Notes: generated by a model not told the origin, from the sequence alone. DNA of 64,000 bases from Tuberibacillus calidus DSM 17572 (GCF_000430685.1 NZ_AUMM01000008.1:48815-112814), one strand, 5' to 3'. Numbered from the stretch's first letter, positions 1-8,930 are shown. Numbers and translations: made by a program.

Positions 1-15
1 GAAGGGGGTAGATGT

Positions 16-312
16 GTGGATATAGAAACACGACAAGCTAGACAAAGAGAATTTACCATCATTTTGGTTTTGTTTATTTTACTAGTGATTGTCGGTGCGG
101 TCGGCTATCAGTTACCGCAGAACGTTTATTATTATGGCGGTTTGTCCCCAGGGCCTTATGGTTTCGGCGGTTGGGGCGGGTATTATGGCCCTCTTCCGCC
201 ACCTTATTGGGCAACACCTACCCCAACGAGCATGGCACCATTACCCTATGGTCCATATGGTGCACCAATCCCGCCGGCTTACGGTCCGCCTCAATTGCCC
301 GCATGGTGGTAA
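16..312 (+). CDS. small Pro/Gly/Tyr-rich single-pass membrane protein, unknown function
   Basis: A 98-residue protein with one hydrophobic segment (about residues 13-33) after a short charged N-terminus, then a tail very rich in Pro, Gly, Tyr and Trp. The layout suggests N-terminal membrane anchoring with a disordered tail outside the membrane. The GTG start at 16 is favoured because a GAAGGGGG ribosome site lies seven bases upstream; the ATG at 12 is in another frame. A strong terminator follows directly. Such compositions occur in Bacillus surface or spore-coat proteins, but I recognise no family and assign no function. The upstream neighbour is outside the window. Confidence 0.6.
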   Translation: MDIETRQARQREFTIILVLFILLVIVGAVGYQLPQNVYYYGGLSPGPYGFGGWGGYYGPLPPPYWATPTPTSMAPLPYGPYGAPIPPAYGPPQLPAWW

Positions 313-317
313 GCGGT

Positions 318-359
318 AACAGCTTCTCATTCGGTCAATCCGTGAGAAGCTGTTTTTTT
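318..359 (+). terminator. intrinsic terminator
   Basis: A 12-bp perfect stem (318-329 with 343-354) with a 13-base loop is followed by a run of T. It lies just after the stop codon of the first gene. Confidence 0.85.
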
Positions 360-404
360 GAAGGGGATTCAAAGGGCTATTTGCACGGTTCAAAAGAATA
401 GATT

Positions 405-690
405 GGGCTGAAAAACTTTTTGAAGTGGTATCTAGCTTGAATTTATTGGTAAAATATTGCGGACTCGCAATGTTTTACCAATATCTGTATCCCAAAAACC
501 ACTTTGAAGCAGGAAGCTGTCCAAAATGGCCTTTAGCGAGGCTCTATCTGCCATTTTGGGCTGAGAAATTTTTTGAAATGGCATTTAGCTTGAACTTATT
601 GGAAAAAAAAGCCTGGCCCAAAGGTTGATTTCCCAACATCTGTATCCTCTAAACCATTTTGAGATAGAATTAGGATCAAAATGGCTTTTA
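405..690. repeat. degenerate tandem duplication, about 153 bp per unit, noncoding
   Basis: Two diverged copies lie head to tail, about 405-557 and 558-690. Both begin GGGCTGA and share the series TTTTTTGAA, TAGCTTGAA, TTATTGG, ATCTGTATCC and AAAATGGC in the same order. The first copy holds a near-perfect 14-bp inverted repeat (about 449-480). Further CCAAAATGG/CCATTTTGG inverted pairs sit at the unit boundary. No convincing reading frame spans it. This accounts for most of the 540-bp gap before the permease gene; the rest of the gap shows nothing I can name. Confidence 0.65.
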
Positions 691-902
691 GTATTATTCC
701 ATCGACCATCTCGAAAAGGAAGGCGAGCCAGATAGGCCTATAAATTAGAACGGCCCGCAATAGGTCTCTAATCATAAAAAAACCGGACTTATGCTTTGGT
801 AATCTTAAATGCACCAAGTGCTTTAAGCAAAGTTTCCGCATGAATGCATCACATTTGGTAAACTAAGGGCTGGATGATCGATATTAAGGAGTATTGCGAC
901 TT

Positions 903-2189
903 ATGGGAAAAACAACATTAGCTTCTTTTCAATGGATGGTTTTTATTCTAGCGGGAACGATCGTGGCCCCGGTTTCTGTCGCTTTCGCGTTTGGCTTCAC
1001 GCATGCAGAGACCGCCGACTTACTACAACGGACGTTTTTTGTCGTAGGCATCACCACTTTATTGCAAGGGCTATTCGGCCATAAACTGCCGCTCACCGAA
1101 GGGCCGGCAGGACTCTGGTGGGGCGTTTTTCTAGCATATGCCGCTCTCGCCGCACAATCCGGCTCTCCTGAGAAGGTGTTAAGCGGTTTGGAAATGGGGT
1201 TGGTTGCTTCGGGCGTGCTTTTTATATTGCTTTCGGCTTTCAATATGATCCGTTTTGTGCAAAAGTTGTTTACACCCGCTGTTATCGGCACTTATCTGAT
1301 TTTGTTAATCATACAGCTCAGCGGTCCGTTCATCTCTGGGATATTAGGAGCAGATGTAGGGCGCGTCGACGGAAAGACGGCTTTAGCTTCGCTCATCACG
1401 CTCGCTTTATCCATCTTCTTATCACAATCGCGCATGGTTTTTCTAAAAAATTATTCTGTACTAATCAGCTTAATTTTCGGATGGGTATTGTTCAGCATCT
1501 TAGGATTAACGGCTTCACAGTCTTCTGCCCAGCTGGATATCGTGACGGTGCCGAAATGGTTTGTCTGGGGAGTGCCAACTTTTGATGCCGGGATCTTCAT
1601 CACATCGCTTTTAACCGGTCTTCTGCTTTTGACCAATATGATTGCGAGCATTGAAGCGGTAAGACAAGTCGTCCAGCCAGAAAAACCGGAAAGTATGCGG
1701 AAAACGAGTTTTGTCATGGGGATCAACCAAATGCTAGCCGGCATGTTTCCAACTGTCGGAGGTGTGCCCATCTCGGGTTCAGCGGGGTTTATCTTAACAA
1801 CCCGCATTAAGGAAAGGCTACCTTTTCTCATAGGTGCCGCAATGATTCTCATCATGAGTTTTTTTCCAATGATCACGACCTTTTTTGCCGCACTACCGGC
1901 TCCTGTCGGTTATGCCACTTTATTTGTCTCCATGGCGGGAATTTTAGGTCTCGGCATGAACACGGTAAAACAGGATCTGCAAAACGTGCAAAAGGTACAG
2001 GTGATTTCGCTTTCCATCATGATTGGCGCAGGTGTCTTGTTCATTCCGGAGACTGTCCTTTCCTCATTGCCGAACGTCTTGCGTTCATTATTACATAACG
2101 GCTTGGTCATCGGGGTATTGGCAGCCATTCTATTAGATCAAATGATGGCCCGAAAAACTTACCGAGCGCTTTCAGATGAATGTTCATAA
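903..2189 (+). CDS. nucleobase permease, NCS2 (xanthine/uracil permease) family
   Basis: A polytopic membrane protein of 428 residues with about 12-14 hydrophobic segments and the overall pattern of the xanthine/uracil permease family, which import purines or pyrimidines with a cation. The segment around GPAGLWWG near residue 65 and the Gly/Ser-rich stretch PTVGGVPISGSAG near residue 285 fit the half-helices that line the substrate site. It most resembles the B. subtilis YwdJ type; the substrate cannot be read from sequence. An AAGGAG ribosome site at 886-891 serves the ATG at 903; the upstream in-frame TTG at 894 is too close to it. It stands alone, followed by a small membrane-anchored protein. 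Confidence 0.8.
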   Translation: MGKTTLASFQWMVFILAGTIVAPVSVAFAFGFTHAETADLLQRTFFVVGITTLLQGLFGHKLPLTEGPAGLWWGVFLAYAALAAQSGSPEKVLSGLEMGLVASGVLFILLSAFNMIRFVQKLFTPAVIGTYLILLIIQLSGPFISGILGADVGRVDGKTALASLITLALSIFLSQSRMVFLKNYSVLISLIFGWVLFSILGLTASQSSAQLDIVTVPKWFVWGVPTFDAGIFITSLLTGLLLLTNMIASIEAVRQVVQPEKPESMRKTSFVMGINQMLAGMFPTVGGVPISGSAGFILTTRIKERLPFLIGAAMILIMSFFPMITTFFAALPAPVGYATLFVSMAGILGLGMNTVKQDLQNVQKVQVISLSIMIGAGVLFIPETVLSSLPNVLRSLLHNGLVIGVLAAILLDQMMARKTYRALSDECS

Positions 2190-2242
2190 GTTTTTGATGG
2201 ACGAGTAGAAAAGGGGCACAATAGAAAAGAAAGGAGGCAAAA

Positions 2243-2587
2243 ATGGTGATTATTGTCTGGTTAAGCCTTGCGCTTATGGGTATTGCTTTCATTTGGCTGA
2301 TCGTTCATGCGGTTAAGGAAAGTCGCAACGTTAAAGATCAAGTGATTCGCTTAGGAAAATCGATAGAAATATTGAGGAAAAGAAGCGAGGCGATCGTTAA
2401 GCAAAAGGATAGGTTGTTGAAAACAGCGGACCAAATTGCCGGGAATTTCGAACAAAAAAAGAAAGAGGTCATGTTCCTTAAAGCGGAAAGTCTCGCCTTA
2501 GTGGATACATTAAGGGACTCCAAGGAGCAATTTGTAAAAGCGTATGAGCGGTTAATGAGGATGTCGGGGTCAGACATTCGACGCTAA
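2243..2587 (+). CDS. membrane-anchored coiled-coil protein, DUF948-like
   Basis: A 114-residue protein with an N-terminal hydrophobic helix (residues 2-22), then a long, charged, almost entirely helical region (25-105) likely to form a coiled coil. This matches the DUF948 group of small Bacillus general-stress-type proteins such as YtxG, but the likeness is of architecture only. A very good AAGGAGG ribosome site at 2231-2237 supports the ATG. It may share a transcript with the permease 53 bp upstream. Confidence 0.6.
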   Translation: MVIIVWLSLALMGIAFIWLIVHAVKESRNVKDQVIRLGKSIEILRKRSEAIVKQKDRLLKTADQIAGNFEQKKKEVMFLKAESLALVDTLRDSKEQFVKAYERLMRMSGSDIRR

Positions 2588-2616
2588 AAATGCGTCGTCT
2601 CCGGCCCCAAAAAATT

Positions 2617-3084
2617 TTACAGTGTCCCAACTGGGGCGTCACCCCGGATGACTGTCGGTTGAACGCTGATTTTCACACGCCCCTTTACGGCATTACCAAT
2701 CATGCATTTTTCCTCGGCCTTAAAGGCCGCTTTTTTTACGGCTTCTGCGATCTCATCGGAGGCTTCTTTCGTCAAATAAATAGAAGGATAATGCGTAATG
2801 GCTTCAAAATGCAAGCCACCTTCTTCACTGACGATGCCTTCCGAGCGAACTTTCATGGATGTATAAGGTAAACCTTTTTTCGTTAAAATGTTCGCGAGAG
2901 TTATCATGTAGCACGATTGTGTCGCTGCGATCAACAATTCATCGGGATTCGTACCGATGCCTGGGCCGTTCATGGACGTATCAACAGAAATTTTTGTTTC
3001 GAAGCCTTTCGAGCCGATGCTGCCGACAGCGTCCCTTGCGCCTTGCCACTCACCGTTTACAGTAAATGTATAGTTCAAAGTCAT
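2617..3084 (-). CDS. OsmC/Ohr family peroxide-reducing protein
   Basis: A 155-residue protein of the OsmC/Ohr superfamily, cytoplasmic thiol peroxidases that reduce organic peroxides with two conserved cysteines. Here these are Cys in the QSCYM motif (about residue 58) and Cys in EKCMIGNAVKG (about residue 127), both in their expected places. The Asn-Pro-Asp-Glu-Leu-Leu segment before the first Cys is also typical. It fits the OsmC/YmaD branch better than Ohr, though this is not certain. A GAAAGGAGG ribosome site precedes the ATG. It is transcribed towards the DUF948-like gene, so the two converge. Confidence 0.82.
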   Translation of the reverse strand: MTLNYTFTVNGEWQGARDAVGSIGSKGFETKISVDTSMNGPGIGTNPDELLIAATQSCYMITLANILTKKGLPYTSMKVRSEGIVSEEGGLHFEAITHYPSIYLTKEASDEIAEAVKKAAFKAEEKCMIGNAVKGRVKISVQPTVIRGDAPVGTL

Positions 3085-3211
3085 CTTCCTCCTTTCGTTA
3101 TACTTTTATTTTAACATAGGAGGCTTAGATCGGCGCATTTTGCGTCTTTGCCGGGTAGCGAAACTTTAATTGTTTTGGTTTCGTATTTATAAAGGCAACC
3201 AAGGGGGATTA

Positions 3212-3220
3212 TGCTATAAT
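3212..3220 (+). promoter_or_regulatory. extended -10 promoter for the TVP38 gene
   Basis: TGCTATAAT is an ideal extended -10 element (TG, one base, TATAAT). No good -35 box lies at the right distance, as is usual for extended -10 promoters. It is about 49 bp before the start of the downstream gene. Confidence 0.55.
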
Positions 3221-3268
3221 GTCAGCAGATGTCTTGATTTGTGTCAAATAAAGGAGTCGTTCTCGGGG

Positions 3269-3913
3269 ATGGGGCTATTACAAGATATAGAACAATTTTT
3301 TCATACATATGTCACCTTCGCTTCAATCGAGAAGCTGTTGGAAGGCTATCGCGGGTTTGGGCCATTTCTTGGCATTTTGCTACCGGGTCTTGAAGCGTTT
3401 CTCCCGTTTTTGCCTTTAATCGTCTTTGTCCTCGCCAACGCTGCTGCCTATGGTTTTGCGCTTGGTTTTTTGCTCTCATGGGTCGGGACTTGTCTTGGTT
3501 CCTTTATAGTCTTTATCGTCGTTCGGCGCATTGCTACCAAGCGGTTGAAACAGTCTTTGCAGCGCAGTCAAAAAATCCAATCCATGCTTCAATGGATTGA
3601 GCGTCACGGCTTTGGCCTCGTGTTTTTCGTGCTTTCGATTCCGTTTACGCCGTCTTCGCTCATCAATGTCGTTGCGGGGCTATCAAACCTTAGCCTTCGC
3701 TCTTTTGCCTTGGCCGTGATGTTAGGAAAGATGGTGATGATTGGCATCATCACGTTTATCGGTACCGACTGGAAGAATATCGTGTCAGATCCGTCGCGCA
3801 TCATCCCAGTCATCGTCGGCATCGTGGTTTTTTGGGGCGTCGGGAAATGGATCGAAAAGACATTAAATAAAAAAGCTGGCGAAAAAGAAAAACATCGGTC
3901 AGCCGATAAATAA
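3269..3913 (+). CDS. TVP38/TMEM64 family membrane protein (DedA superfamily)
   Basis: A 214-residue membrane protein with the SNARE-associated/DedA-type core. The hallmark segments are visible: a Gly-rich re-entrant region near GYRGFGPFLGILLPGLEAFLP (residues 25-45), and RHGFGLVFFVLSIPFTPSSLINVVAGLS (about 110-137). Members are thought to act in lipid scrambling or transport. The B. subtilis counterpart is probably YtxB. I place the start at the ATG at 3269, preceded by AAGGAGT; the open frame extends 33 codons further upstream without a ribosome site. Its last 15 bp overlap the convergent potassium transporter gene. Confidence 0.75.
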   Translation: MGLLQDIEQFFHTYVTFASIEKLLEGYRGFGPFLGILLPGLEAFLPFLPLIVFVLANAAAYGFALGFLLSWVGTCLGSFIVFIVVRRIATKRLKQSLQRSQKIQSMLQWIERHGFGLVFFVLSIPFTPSSLINVVAGLSNLSLRSFALAVMLGKMVMIGIITFIGTDWKNIVSDPSRIIPVIVGIVVFWGVGKWIEKTLNKKAGEKEKHRSADK

Positions 3914-5230
3914 TTTTCCGTGCGGATAACGAATGGCATCATTTTCGCGCTGAGCGACAGAAAATAAAAAGGTCAACGGGCCGAGTTTGCCAAAAATCAT
4001 CATGAGTGAAAGAACGACTTGTCCCATTGGGCTAAGATGTGAGACAACACCGGCGGAAAGCCCCGTTGTCCCAAACGCCGAGACCGTTTCAAAAGCTATT
4101 TTTAAAAAGGACATGCCCGGCTGTTCGAAGAGTAATAACAGAAATAGGGCGGAAAAAATAACGCCAATAGAAAGCAACGTCACGGTTAAAGCCTTATAAA
4201 TATCATATCGATGTATCGTTCGCCCCAGGATCACCGGAGCTTTTTTTCTTTTAATAAAGGCCGAAACCATCGCCATCAAACATAAAAAGGTCGTCAACTT
4301 GATGCCGCCGCCCGTCGATACGGACCCGGAACCGATAAACATGTACATGATCATAAAAAAGAGTGATGCCGGTTCAAGACTGCTAATGTCAACAGTGTTA
4401 AATCCTGCTGACCGCGTCATCGCTTCCTGAAAGAAAGCCGCAAGCATTGCTTCTCCCATAGGAAGATTCCCGAGGGTTTTCGCATTGTCCCTTTCAATCA
4501 AGAAAATGACGACGGTTCCAATGACATTCAAAATAACTGTGCCGATGATCATAAGTTTGGTATGCAAACTGAATGCCCGCCATCTTTTTTTATCCCATAT
4601 ATCGTTCATGACAGTAAAACCGATGCCGCCGAGGATTACCAAAGCGCTGATAAGAATGTTTATTGTCACATCCCCAACATAATGGGACAGGCTGTCTGGC
4701 CAAAACGTAATGCCCGCATTATTAAATGCGGAAACCGAGAGAAAGCCGGCATAAGATAGCCCTCGCCCCCATCCCCACTCAGGAATCAATCGAATGGCAA
4801 GAAGTATGGCAAAAAAGCCTTCAAAAAAAGCCGAAAAAACAAAAAGGCGGCGAACGAGGCGCATAATGCCCGAAATGGAATGTTGATTTAAAGCTTCTTG
4901 AATCATGAGCTTTTGGTGAATAGAAATGGGGATATTCAATGCCGAAAAAACAATGACGGCGATTGTCATAATGCCTAGCCCGCCGAGTTGGATGAGCAGT
5001 AGGATCACGATATGACCGGCTGGAGAAAACACATCGCCGTTAAAAACGGTCAGAAGCCCGGTGACGGTGGTCGCCGAAGTGGCCGTAAAAAAAGCGGTGA
5101 GCCAAGAGATCGGTTCTTTCAATGTGAAAGGGCATTTGAGCAAAATCGTCCCAATGAAAATCAAAAAAAGATAGGATAAGACCAAGATTCGGGCAGGATT
5201 GTGCCACCCTTTATTATGAATCACTGCCAT
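3899..5230 (-). CDS. ktrB: Ktr/Trk-type potassium uptake membrane subunit
   Basis: A 443-residue TrkH/KtrB-family channel-like transporter that carries K+ (often with Na+). The four pore loops with selectivity-filter glycines can be traced: SATTVTGL, SAFNNAGI, TRSAGFNT and SAFGTTGLS. Length matches KtrB/KtrD (about 445 residues) rather than the longer TrkH. The start at 5230 has an AAGGGGGG ribosome site; an ATG at 5251 also exists. No gene for the cytoplasmic regulatory partner (KtrA/KtrC, an RCK protein) is nearby, which is more like the B. subtilis ktrC/ktrD arrangement, so this may be the KtrD paralogue. Confidence 0.85.
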   Translation of the reverse strand: MAVIHNKGWHNPARILVLSYLFLIFIGTILLKCPFTLKEPISWLTAFFTATSATTVTGLLTVFNGDVFSPAGHIVILLLIQLGGLGIMTIAVIVFSALNIPISIHQKLMIQEALNQHSISGIMRLVRRLFVFSAFFEGFFAILLAIRLIPEWGWGRGLSYAGFLSVSAFNNAGITFWPDSLSHYVGDVTINILISALVILGGIGFTVMNDIWDKKRWRAFSLHTKLMIIGTVILNVIGTVVIFLIERDNAKTLGNLPMGEAMLAAFFQEAMTRSAGFNTVDISSLEPASLFFMIMYMFIGSGSVSTGGGIKLTTFLCLMAMVSAFIKRKKAPVILGRTIHRYDIYKALTVTLLSIGVIFSALFLLLLFEQPGMSFLKIAFETVSAFGTTGLSAGVVSHLSPMGQVVLSLMMIFGKLGPLTFLFSVAQRENDAIRYPHGKLFIG

Positions 5231-5310
5231 TAGCCACCCCCCTTTAAGCATATTTTCCCCTGAATTTCGCAAGCTATGAGAAAGAGAGGATGAAAAAGGG
5301 GAGAATCACT

Positions 5311-6732
5311 GTGACTGTTGACCATTGGTGGTCCATTATTCCGTTTCTTGTCGTCATTCCCGTGGCCATGTTGACACATAAAGTGCTGCCTGCACTCATC
5401 ATTGGTTTAATCGTCGGATCGTATATTTATAACCCGCATCCCATCGGGGGGATTCAGTCAGCGGTTCAGTTTGTTGTTAAGGCTTTGACCGATAAAAGCA
5501 ATATCGAAATCATCTTATTCCTTTATATTTTTACCGGTTTGGTCGGCATGATGAAACATTCCGGAGGCATTAAAGGCTTCGTGAAATGGTCGGCGGAGCA
5601 TGTCCAAACAAAACGGCAAGCTTTGCTCCTAATTTGGGCCTCCACGATCGGCACATTCAGTTCACCAACATTCCGCATTGTCACCGTCGGCCCGATCATG
5701 CGCGCCTTGCTTGAAAAAATGAAGATGCGGGGAGAAGAATTGGGATACGTCATCGAGACGACGGGGACGGCTTTAATTGCTTTAATTCCTGTGGCCACTG
5801 CCTTCGTTGGCTACATGACGTCGGTGATTGATGTGTCCTTGCAAAATGAACATCTTCAAGCCGACCCGTATGAACTATTTATACAAAGCATCCCGTTTAA
5901 TTTTTTCTCGTTTGCGATTATACTTTTAGGCATTTACTTGAGTTTTTTCCATCGCGATAAAAATAAAGCCGTCAAGAAAACCGAACAGCCGGAAAACCGG
6001 AAACAGGCAGAAGCCAAGGGGTGGGAAGATTGTCATCCGGTCGTGGCGCGAAATTTACCGGCAAAACCGATCAACTTAATCGTTCCTCTCTTTTTGGATA
6101 TCGTTTTAACCCTTGTCCTCACATATCTGAGCGGGGTACATAATGGTTATCACGGGCTCCGCGCCTTTACAAAAGCCGACGTCTTGAGCGCCATGTTGGT
6201 CGCTTTGATCATCGCCATGTTAGTGACATTTATTTTTTATTTGTTCCAGAAGTTTACATTGGATGATCTTCTGCGGGAATTTATCAGCGGTGGCAATCAG
6301 TTGATGAATGTCGTCATTTTATTAAGCGTCGTTTGGGGTTTAACACTCGTCACGGATAAGCTTGGCTTTGCCGGGTTTGTCACCGACCACATGGGCTGGA
6401 TTCCGACGTCGATCATTCCCCCCGTTCTTTTTTTGGTTGGCTGCGTTATTTCTTATTTTATTGGTTCGTCATGGGGGACATGGGGAATACTCATGCCTTT
6501 AGGTATCGCCCTCGCGCATTCTTCCGGGGCTGATTTAGCCGTTGTCGTCGGTGCGGTCTTTGCCAGCGGGGCCTTTGGGACGTTTTCCTCACCGCTCAGT
6601 GATGATACGAACACCATGGCCGGCGTCTTGGATCTTGAGGCGGTATCCTATGCGCGTTTTAAATTAAAAACCGCTTTGATTGCCGCAGCAGTTGCCACTG
6701 TTGGTTACATGATCACATCGTTTTTTATTTAG
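5311..6732 (+). CDS. Na+/H+ antiporter, NhaC family
   Basis: About 473 residues and 11-12 membrane segments, of the NhaC family that exchange cytoplasmic Na+ (or organic ions, as in malate/lactate antiport) for H+. Family marks include the repeated GTFSSP motifs (STIGTFSSPTF near residue 120 and GAFGTFSSPLSDDTN near residue 425) and GSSWGTWGI. I prefer the GTG at 5311, preceded by AAAGGGGAG at a normal distance. The ATG at 5290 is in frame but its purine-rich stretch abuts the start codon. It is divergent from the potassium transporter, so Na+ export and K+ uptake genes sit back to back. Confidence 0.82.
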   Translation: MTVDHWWSIIPFLVVIPVAMLTHKVLPALIIGLIVGSYIYNPHPIGGIQSAVQFVVKALTDKSNIEIILFLYIFTGLVGMMKHSGGIKGFVKWSAEHVQTKRQALLLIWASTIGTFSSPTFRIVTVGPIMRALLEKMKMRGEELGYVIETTGTALIALIPVATAFVGYMTSVIDVSLQNEHLQADPYELFIQSIPFNFFSFAIILLGIYLSFFHRDKNKAVKKTEQPENRKQAEAKGWEDCHPVVARNLPAKPINLIVPLFLDIVLTLVLTYLSGVHNGYHGLRAFTKADVLSAMLVALIIAMLVTFIFYLFQKFTLDDLLREFISGGNQLMNVVILLSVVWGLTLVTDKLGFAGFVTDHMGWIPTSIIPPVLFLVGCVISYFIGSSWGTWGILMPLGIALAHSSGADLAVVVGAVFASGAFGTFSSPLSDDTNTMAGVLDLEAVSYARFKLKTALIAAAVATVGYMITSFFI

Positions 6733-6741
6733 AGGCAAAGG

Positions 6742-6833
6742 AAAGGGCGGAATGGGGCTTGCCAAACGAGCACAACCGCTTGGAGGTGAAGGGTGCTGGG
6801 TGGTTCTGCAAGGTATAGAATGCCGCCCTTTTT
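6742..6833 (+). terminator. terminator with a large branched loop
   Basis: A 9-bp GC-rich stem (6742-6750 with 6823-6831) followed by T residues encloses a 72-base loop. Parts of the loop can pair again (CTTGC with GCAAG, CCAA with TTGG). It lies between the antiporter and dps. The long structured loop is unusual for a plain terminator; it may be a terminator or a small structured RNA. Confidence 0.5.
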
Positions 6834-6868
6834 CCCAAATTACATAAATGAGAAAGGTGGATAAAAAC

Positions 6869-7318
6869 ATGGCGGATAAAAAACTGATTAATTTTCTCAA
6901 TCAAGAACTAGCCAATTTTAACGTGATGTATGTCAAACTTCACCGTTATCACTGGTTTATTCAAGGACGACATTTTTATACGTTGCATAAGCTTTTTGAG
7001 GAGCTTTACAACGAGATGGCCGAGGATTTGGATGAACTTGCTGAGCGGATTTTGGCAATTGGAGGAAAACCGCTGGCCACAATGAGCAAGTATTTAGATG
7101 AGACGACGCTGAAGGAAGCGTCGGCTGATGATAAGGAAAACGAAGTCATGCGCCAATTGAACGAAGATTATAGGCAGATGATTAAAGAAATGAAGGAGAC
7201 CGGTCTAACACTCGCTCAAGAAGCAAACGATGACGGTACAGAAGATATGTTGATCGGTTTCATTAAAAAATTTGAGAAACATTGCTGGATGTTTCGAGCG
7301 TTTTTGGCATATGAATAG
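6869..7318 (+). CDS. dps: Dps/MrgA-like ferritin-type iron storage and DNA protection protein
   Basis: A 149-residue protein of the Dps family: four-helix subunits that form 12-mers, oxidise and store iron and shield DNA from oxidative damage. The ferroxidase ligands, shared between subunits, are visible: LHRYHWFIQGRHF (residues about 25-37) and, in the second helix, EMAEDLDELAERI. Length is normal. A GAAAGGTGG ribosome site fixes the ATG at 6869; an upstream in-frame ATG at 6848 lacks one. It is monocistronic, with a terminator right after. No clear PerR box was seen. Confidence 0.88.
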   Translation: MADKKLINFLNQELANFNVMYVKLHRYHWFIQGRHFYTLHKLFEELYNEMAEDLDELAERILAIGGKPLATMSKYLDETTLKEASADDKENEVMRQLNEDYRQMIKEMKETGLTLAQEANDDGTEDMLIGFIKKFEKHCWMFRAFLAYE

Positions 7319-7335
7319 AATGAACAAAGGAATTG

Positions 7336-7365
7336 AAGCCTGGGCGTTGCCTGGGCTTTTTGTTT
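7336..7365 (+). terminator. intrinsic terminator after dps
   Basis: A 10-bp stem with two G-T pairs (7336-7345 with 7349-7358), a three-base loop and a T run. Confidence 0.75.
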
Positions 7366-7436
7366 GTTCATTGCCGGTAAAAAGGTGCACGCGGTTAGCC
7401 TAATAGGCTAGAATGAAAAAGAAAGGAGCGAACACC

Positions 7437-7877
7437 ATGAAAAAAGGTCTTATCAAAATGGAAAACGGCGAAGAAATACTCATTGAATTCTTCCCAAATG
7501 AAGCCCCGAATACGGTAGCAAATTTTGAAAAACTGGCGAATTCCGGTTTCTACAACGGCGTTACCTTTCATCGCGTGATCCCCGGATTTGTCAGCCAAGG
7601 CGGGGACCCCACGGGTACCGGCATGGGCGGTCCGGGTTATACGATAAAATGCGAAACAGAAGGCAACCCTCACAAACACGTGCAAGGGGCGGTGTCAATG
7701 GCTCATGCCGGAAAAGATACCGGTGGCAGTCAATTCTTTATTGTTCACCAACCCCAACCGCACTTGGATGGCGTCCATACCGTTTTCGGACAAGTGATAA
7801 GCGGCATGGAAACCGTCCTGAATATGAAAAACGGCGATGTGATGCAAGAAGTTAAAGTGTGGGACGAGGAAGAATAA
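7437..7877 (+). CDS. ppiB: peptidyl-prolyl cis-trans isomerase, cyclophilin type
   Basis: A 146-residue cytoplasmic cyclophilin that speeds proline isomerisation during protein folding. Catalytic and binding residues are present in order: the Arg of [15 protein letters not shown] (about residues 42-56), the Gln-Phe-Phe of [17 protein letters not shown] (about 99-115), and [11 protein letters not shown]. Length equals that of B. subtilis PpiB (about 143). The ATG at 7437 has a GAAAGGAG site eight bases upstream; the in-frame ATG at 7413 does not. Monocistronic, with terminators on both sides. Confidence 0.93.
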   Translation: MKKGLIKMENGEEILIEFFPNEAPNTVANFEKLANSGFYNGVTFHRVIPGFVSQGGDPTGTGMGGPGYTIKCETEGNPHKHVQGAVSMAHAGKDTGGSQFFIVHQPQPHLDGVHTVFGQVISGMETVLNMKNGDVMQEVKVWDEEE

Positions 7878-7890
7878 ACAAGACAGGCAA

Positions 7891-7926
7891 AAAGCTGACT
7901 CCGAATGAAACGGGGTCAGTTTTTTC
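7891..7926 (+). terminator. intrinsic terminator after ppiB
   Basis: A 9-bp stem (7895-7903 with 7911-7919), a seven-base loop and a run of seven T. Confidence 0.8.
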
Positions 7927-8114
7927 GTCTTTTATCCAGGCGTTTTTCATTTTTAGTCCCGAAGCACATGCAACGACTGAGGTTGAGCGCTCATAGACAA
8001 CGGCTGAGGGCCCTTGGCAGCTGCAATCACAGATTTATGATTTATTTAAAAACTCATTGCCACACTTAATATTCTTTGATAAAGTTTAAAATTAAATAAA
8101 AGGGGGGAGAGAGA

Positions 8115-8909
8115 ATGATTCGAAAGCTGACAGAAAATGACCGGGACGCCTGTTTTCAATTAGTCAAAAAGAAACCCGCGGAAAATTTATTTATTATCGG
8201 TGACCTTGAAGCGTTTGGTTTTGAGCAGGACTTTCAGGAAATATGGGGTGATTTTACAGAAGACGGGGGCCTTCGCGCGGTCTTATTGCGGTATAACATC
8301 AATTTTATCCCTTATGCCGAAGGCCCATTTGATGCCCAAGGATTCGCTGAAATCATCAACCATCATCCTGAGGTGAAGCAACTTTCAGGTTTGGAAGAAA
8401 TCACCGAGTCCATCGTGCCATATCTTTCTAAGCCCGTGAAACAAAACCGATTGTGTTATTACGCAAAATGCGAAAACGGCGCGAAACTTCCAACCGATCT
8501 GGATTTGACACCCGTTCGCAAAGCGACGATCGGTGATATTGATCGTTTGATTGCTTTGCAATCACAAATACCGGAATTTGCGACATTCCCTCGCAATCCG
8601 GGAAGCATGAAACGATGCATGGAAAAGGGCATCGCCCGTTCATTTTTTATAGAAGAGGATGGACAAATCGTGTCAAGCGCGTCAACGACGGCGGAAAATT
8701 CTTATGCCGCAATGGTTGTTGCTGTTTGCACGCTTCAAGAGTATAAGAGAAAGGGTTATGCGACGCGGTGTTTGACCCGTTTGGCGCAGGAAGTGTTACA
8801 AGAAGGAAAGGTCTTATGTTTATTTTACGATAACCCTGAAGCGGGCAAGATTTATAAGAGACTTGGTTATGTTGACATAGGAAAATGGGCGGTCAGAGCA
8901 TTACAATAG
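8115..8909 (+). CDS. GNAT-family N-acetyltransferase, two-domain
   Basis: A 264-residue protein. The C-terminal part (about residues 135-264) is a GNAT acetyltransferase fold with the acetyl-CoA binding loop EYKRKGYATR (about 215-224) and the final DNPEAGKIYKRLGY helix-strand. The N-terminal 130 residues look like a degenerate second GNAT-like domain, as in several Bacillus acetyltransferases of unknown substrate. An AGGGGGGAG ribosome site precedes the ATG. The tag gene follows after 21 bp and is probably cotranscribed. The acceptor molecule is unknown. Confidence 0.72.
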   Translation: MIRKLTENDRDACFQLVKKKPAENLFIIGDLEAFGFEQDFQEIWGDFTEDGGLRAVLLRYNINFIPYAEGPFDAQGFAEIINHHPEVKQLSGLEEITESIVPYLSKPVKQNRLCYYAKCENGAKLPTDLDLTPVRKATIGDIDRLIALQSQIPEFATFPRNPGSMKRCMEKGIARSFFIEEDGQIVSSASTTAENSYAAMVVAVCTLQEYKRKGYATRCLTRLAQEVLQEGKVLCLFYDNPEAGKIYKRLGYVDIGKWAVRALQ

Positions 8910-8930
8910 TTTTAGAAGTAGGTGTTTTTA

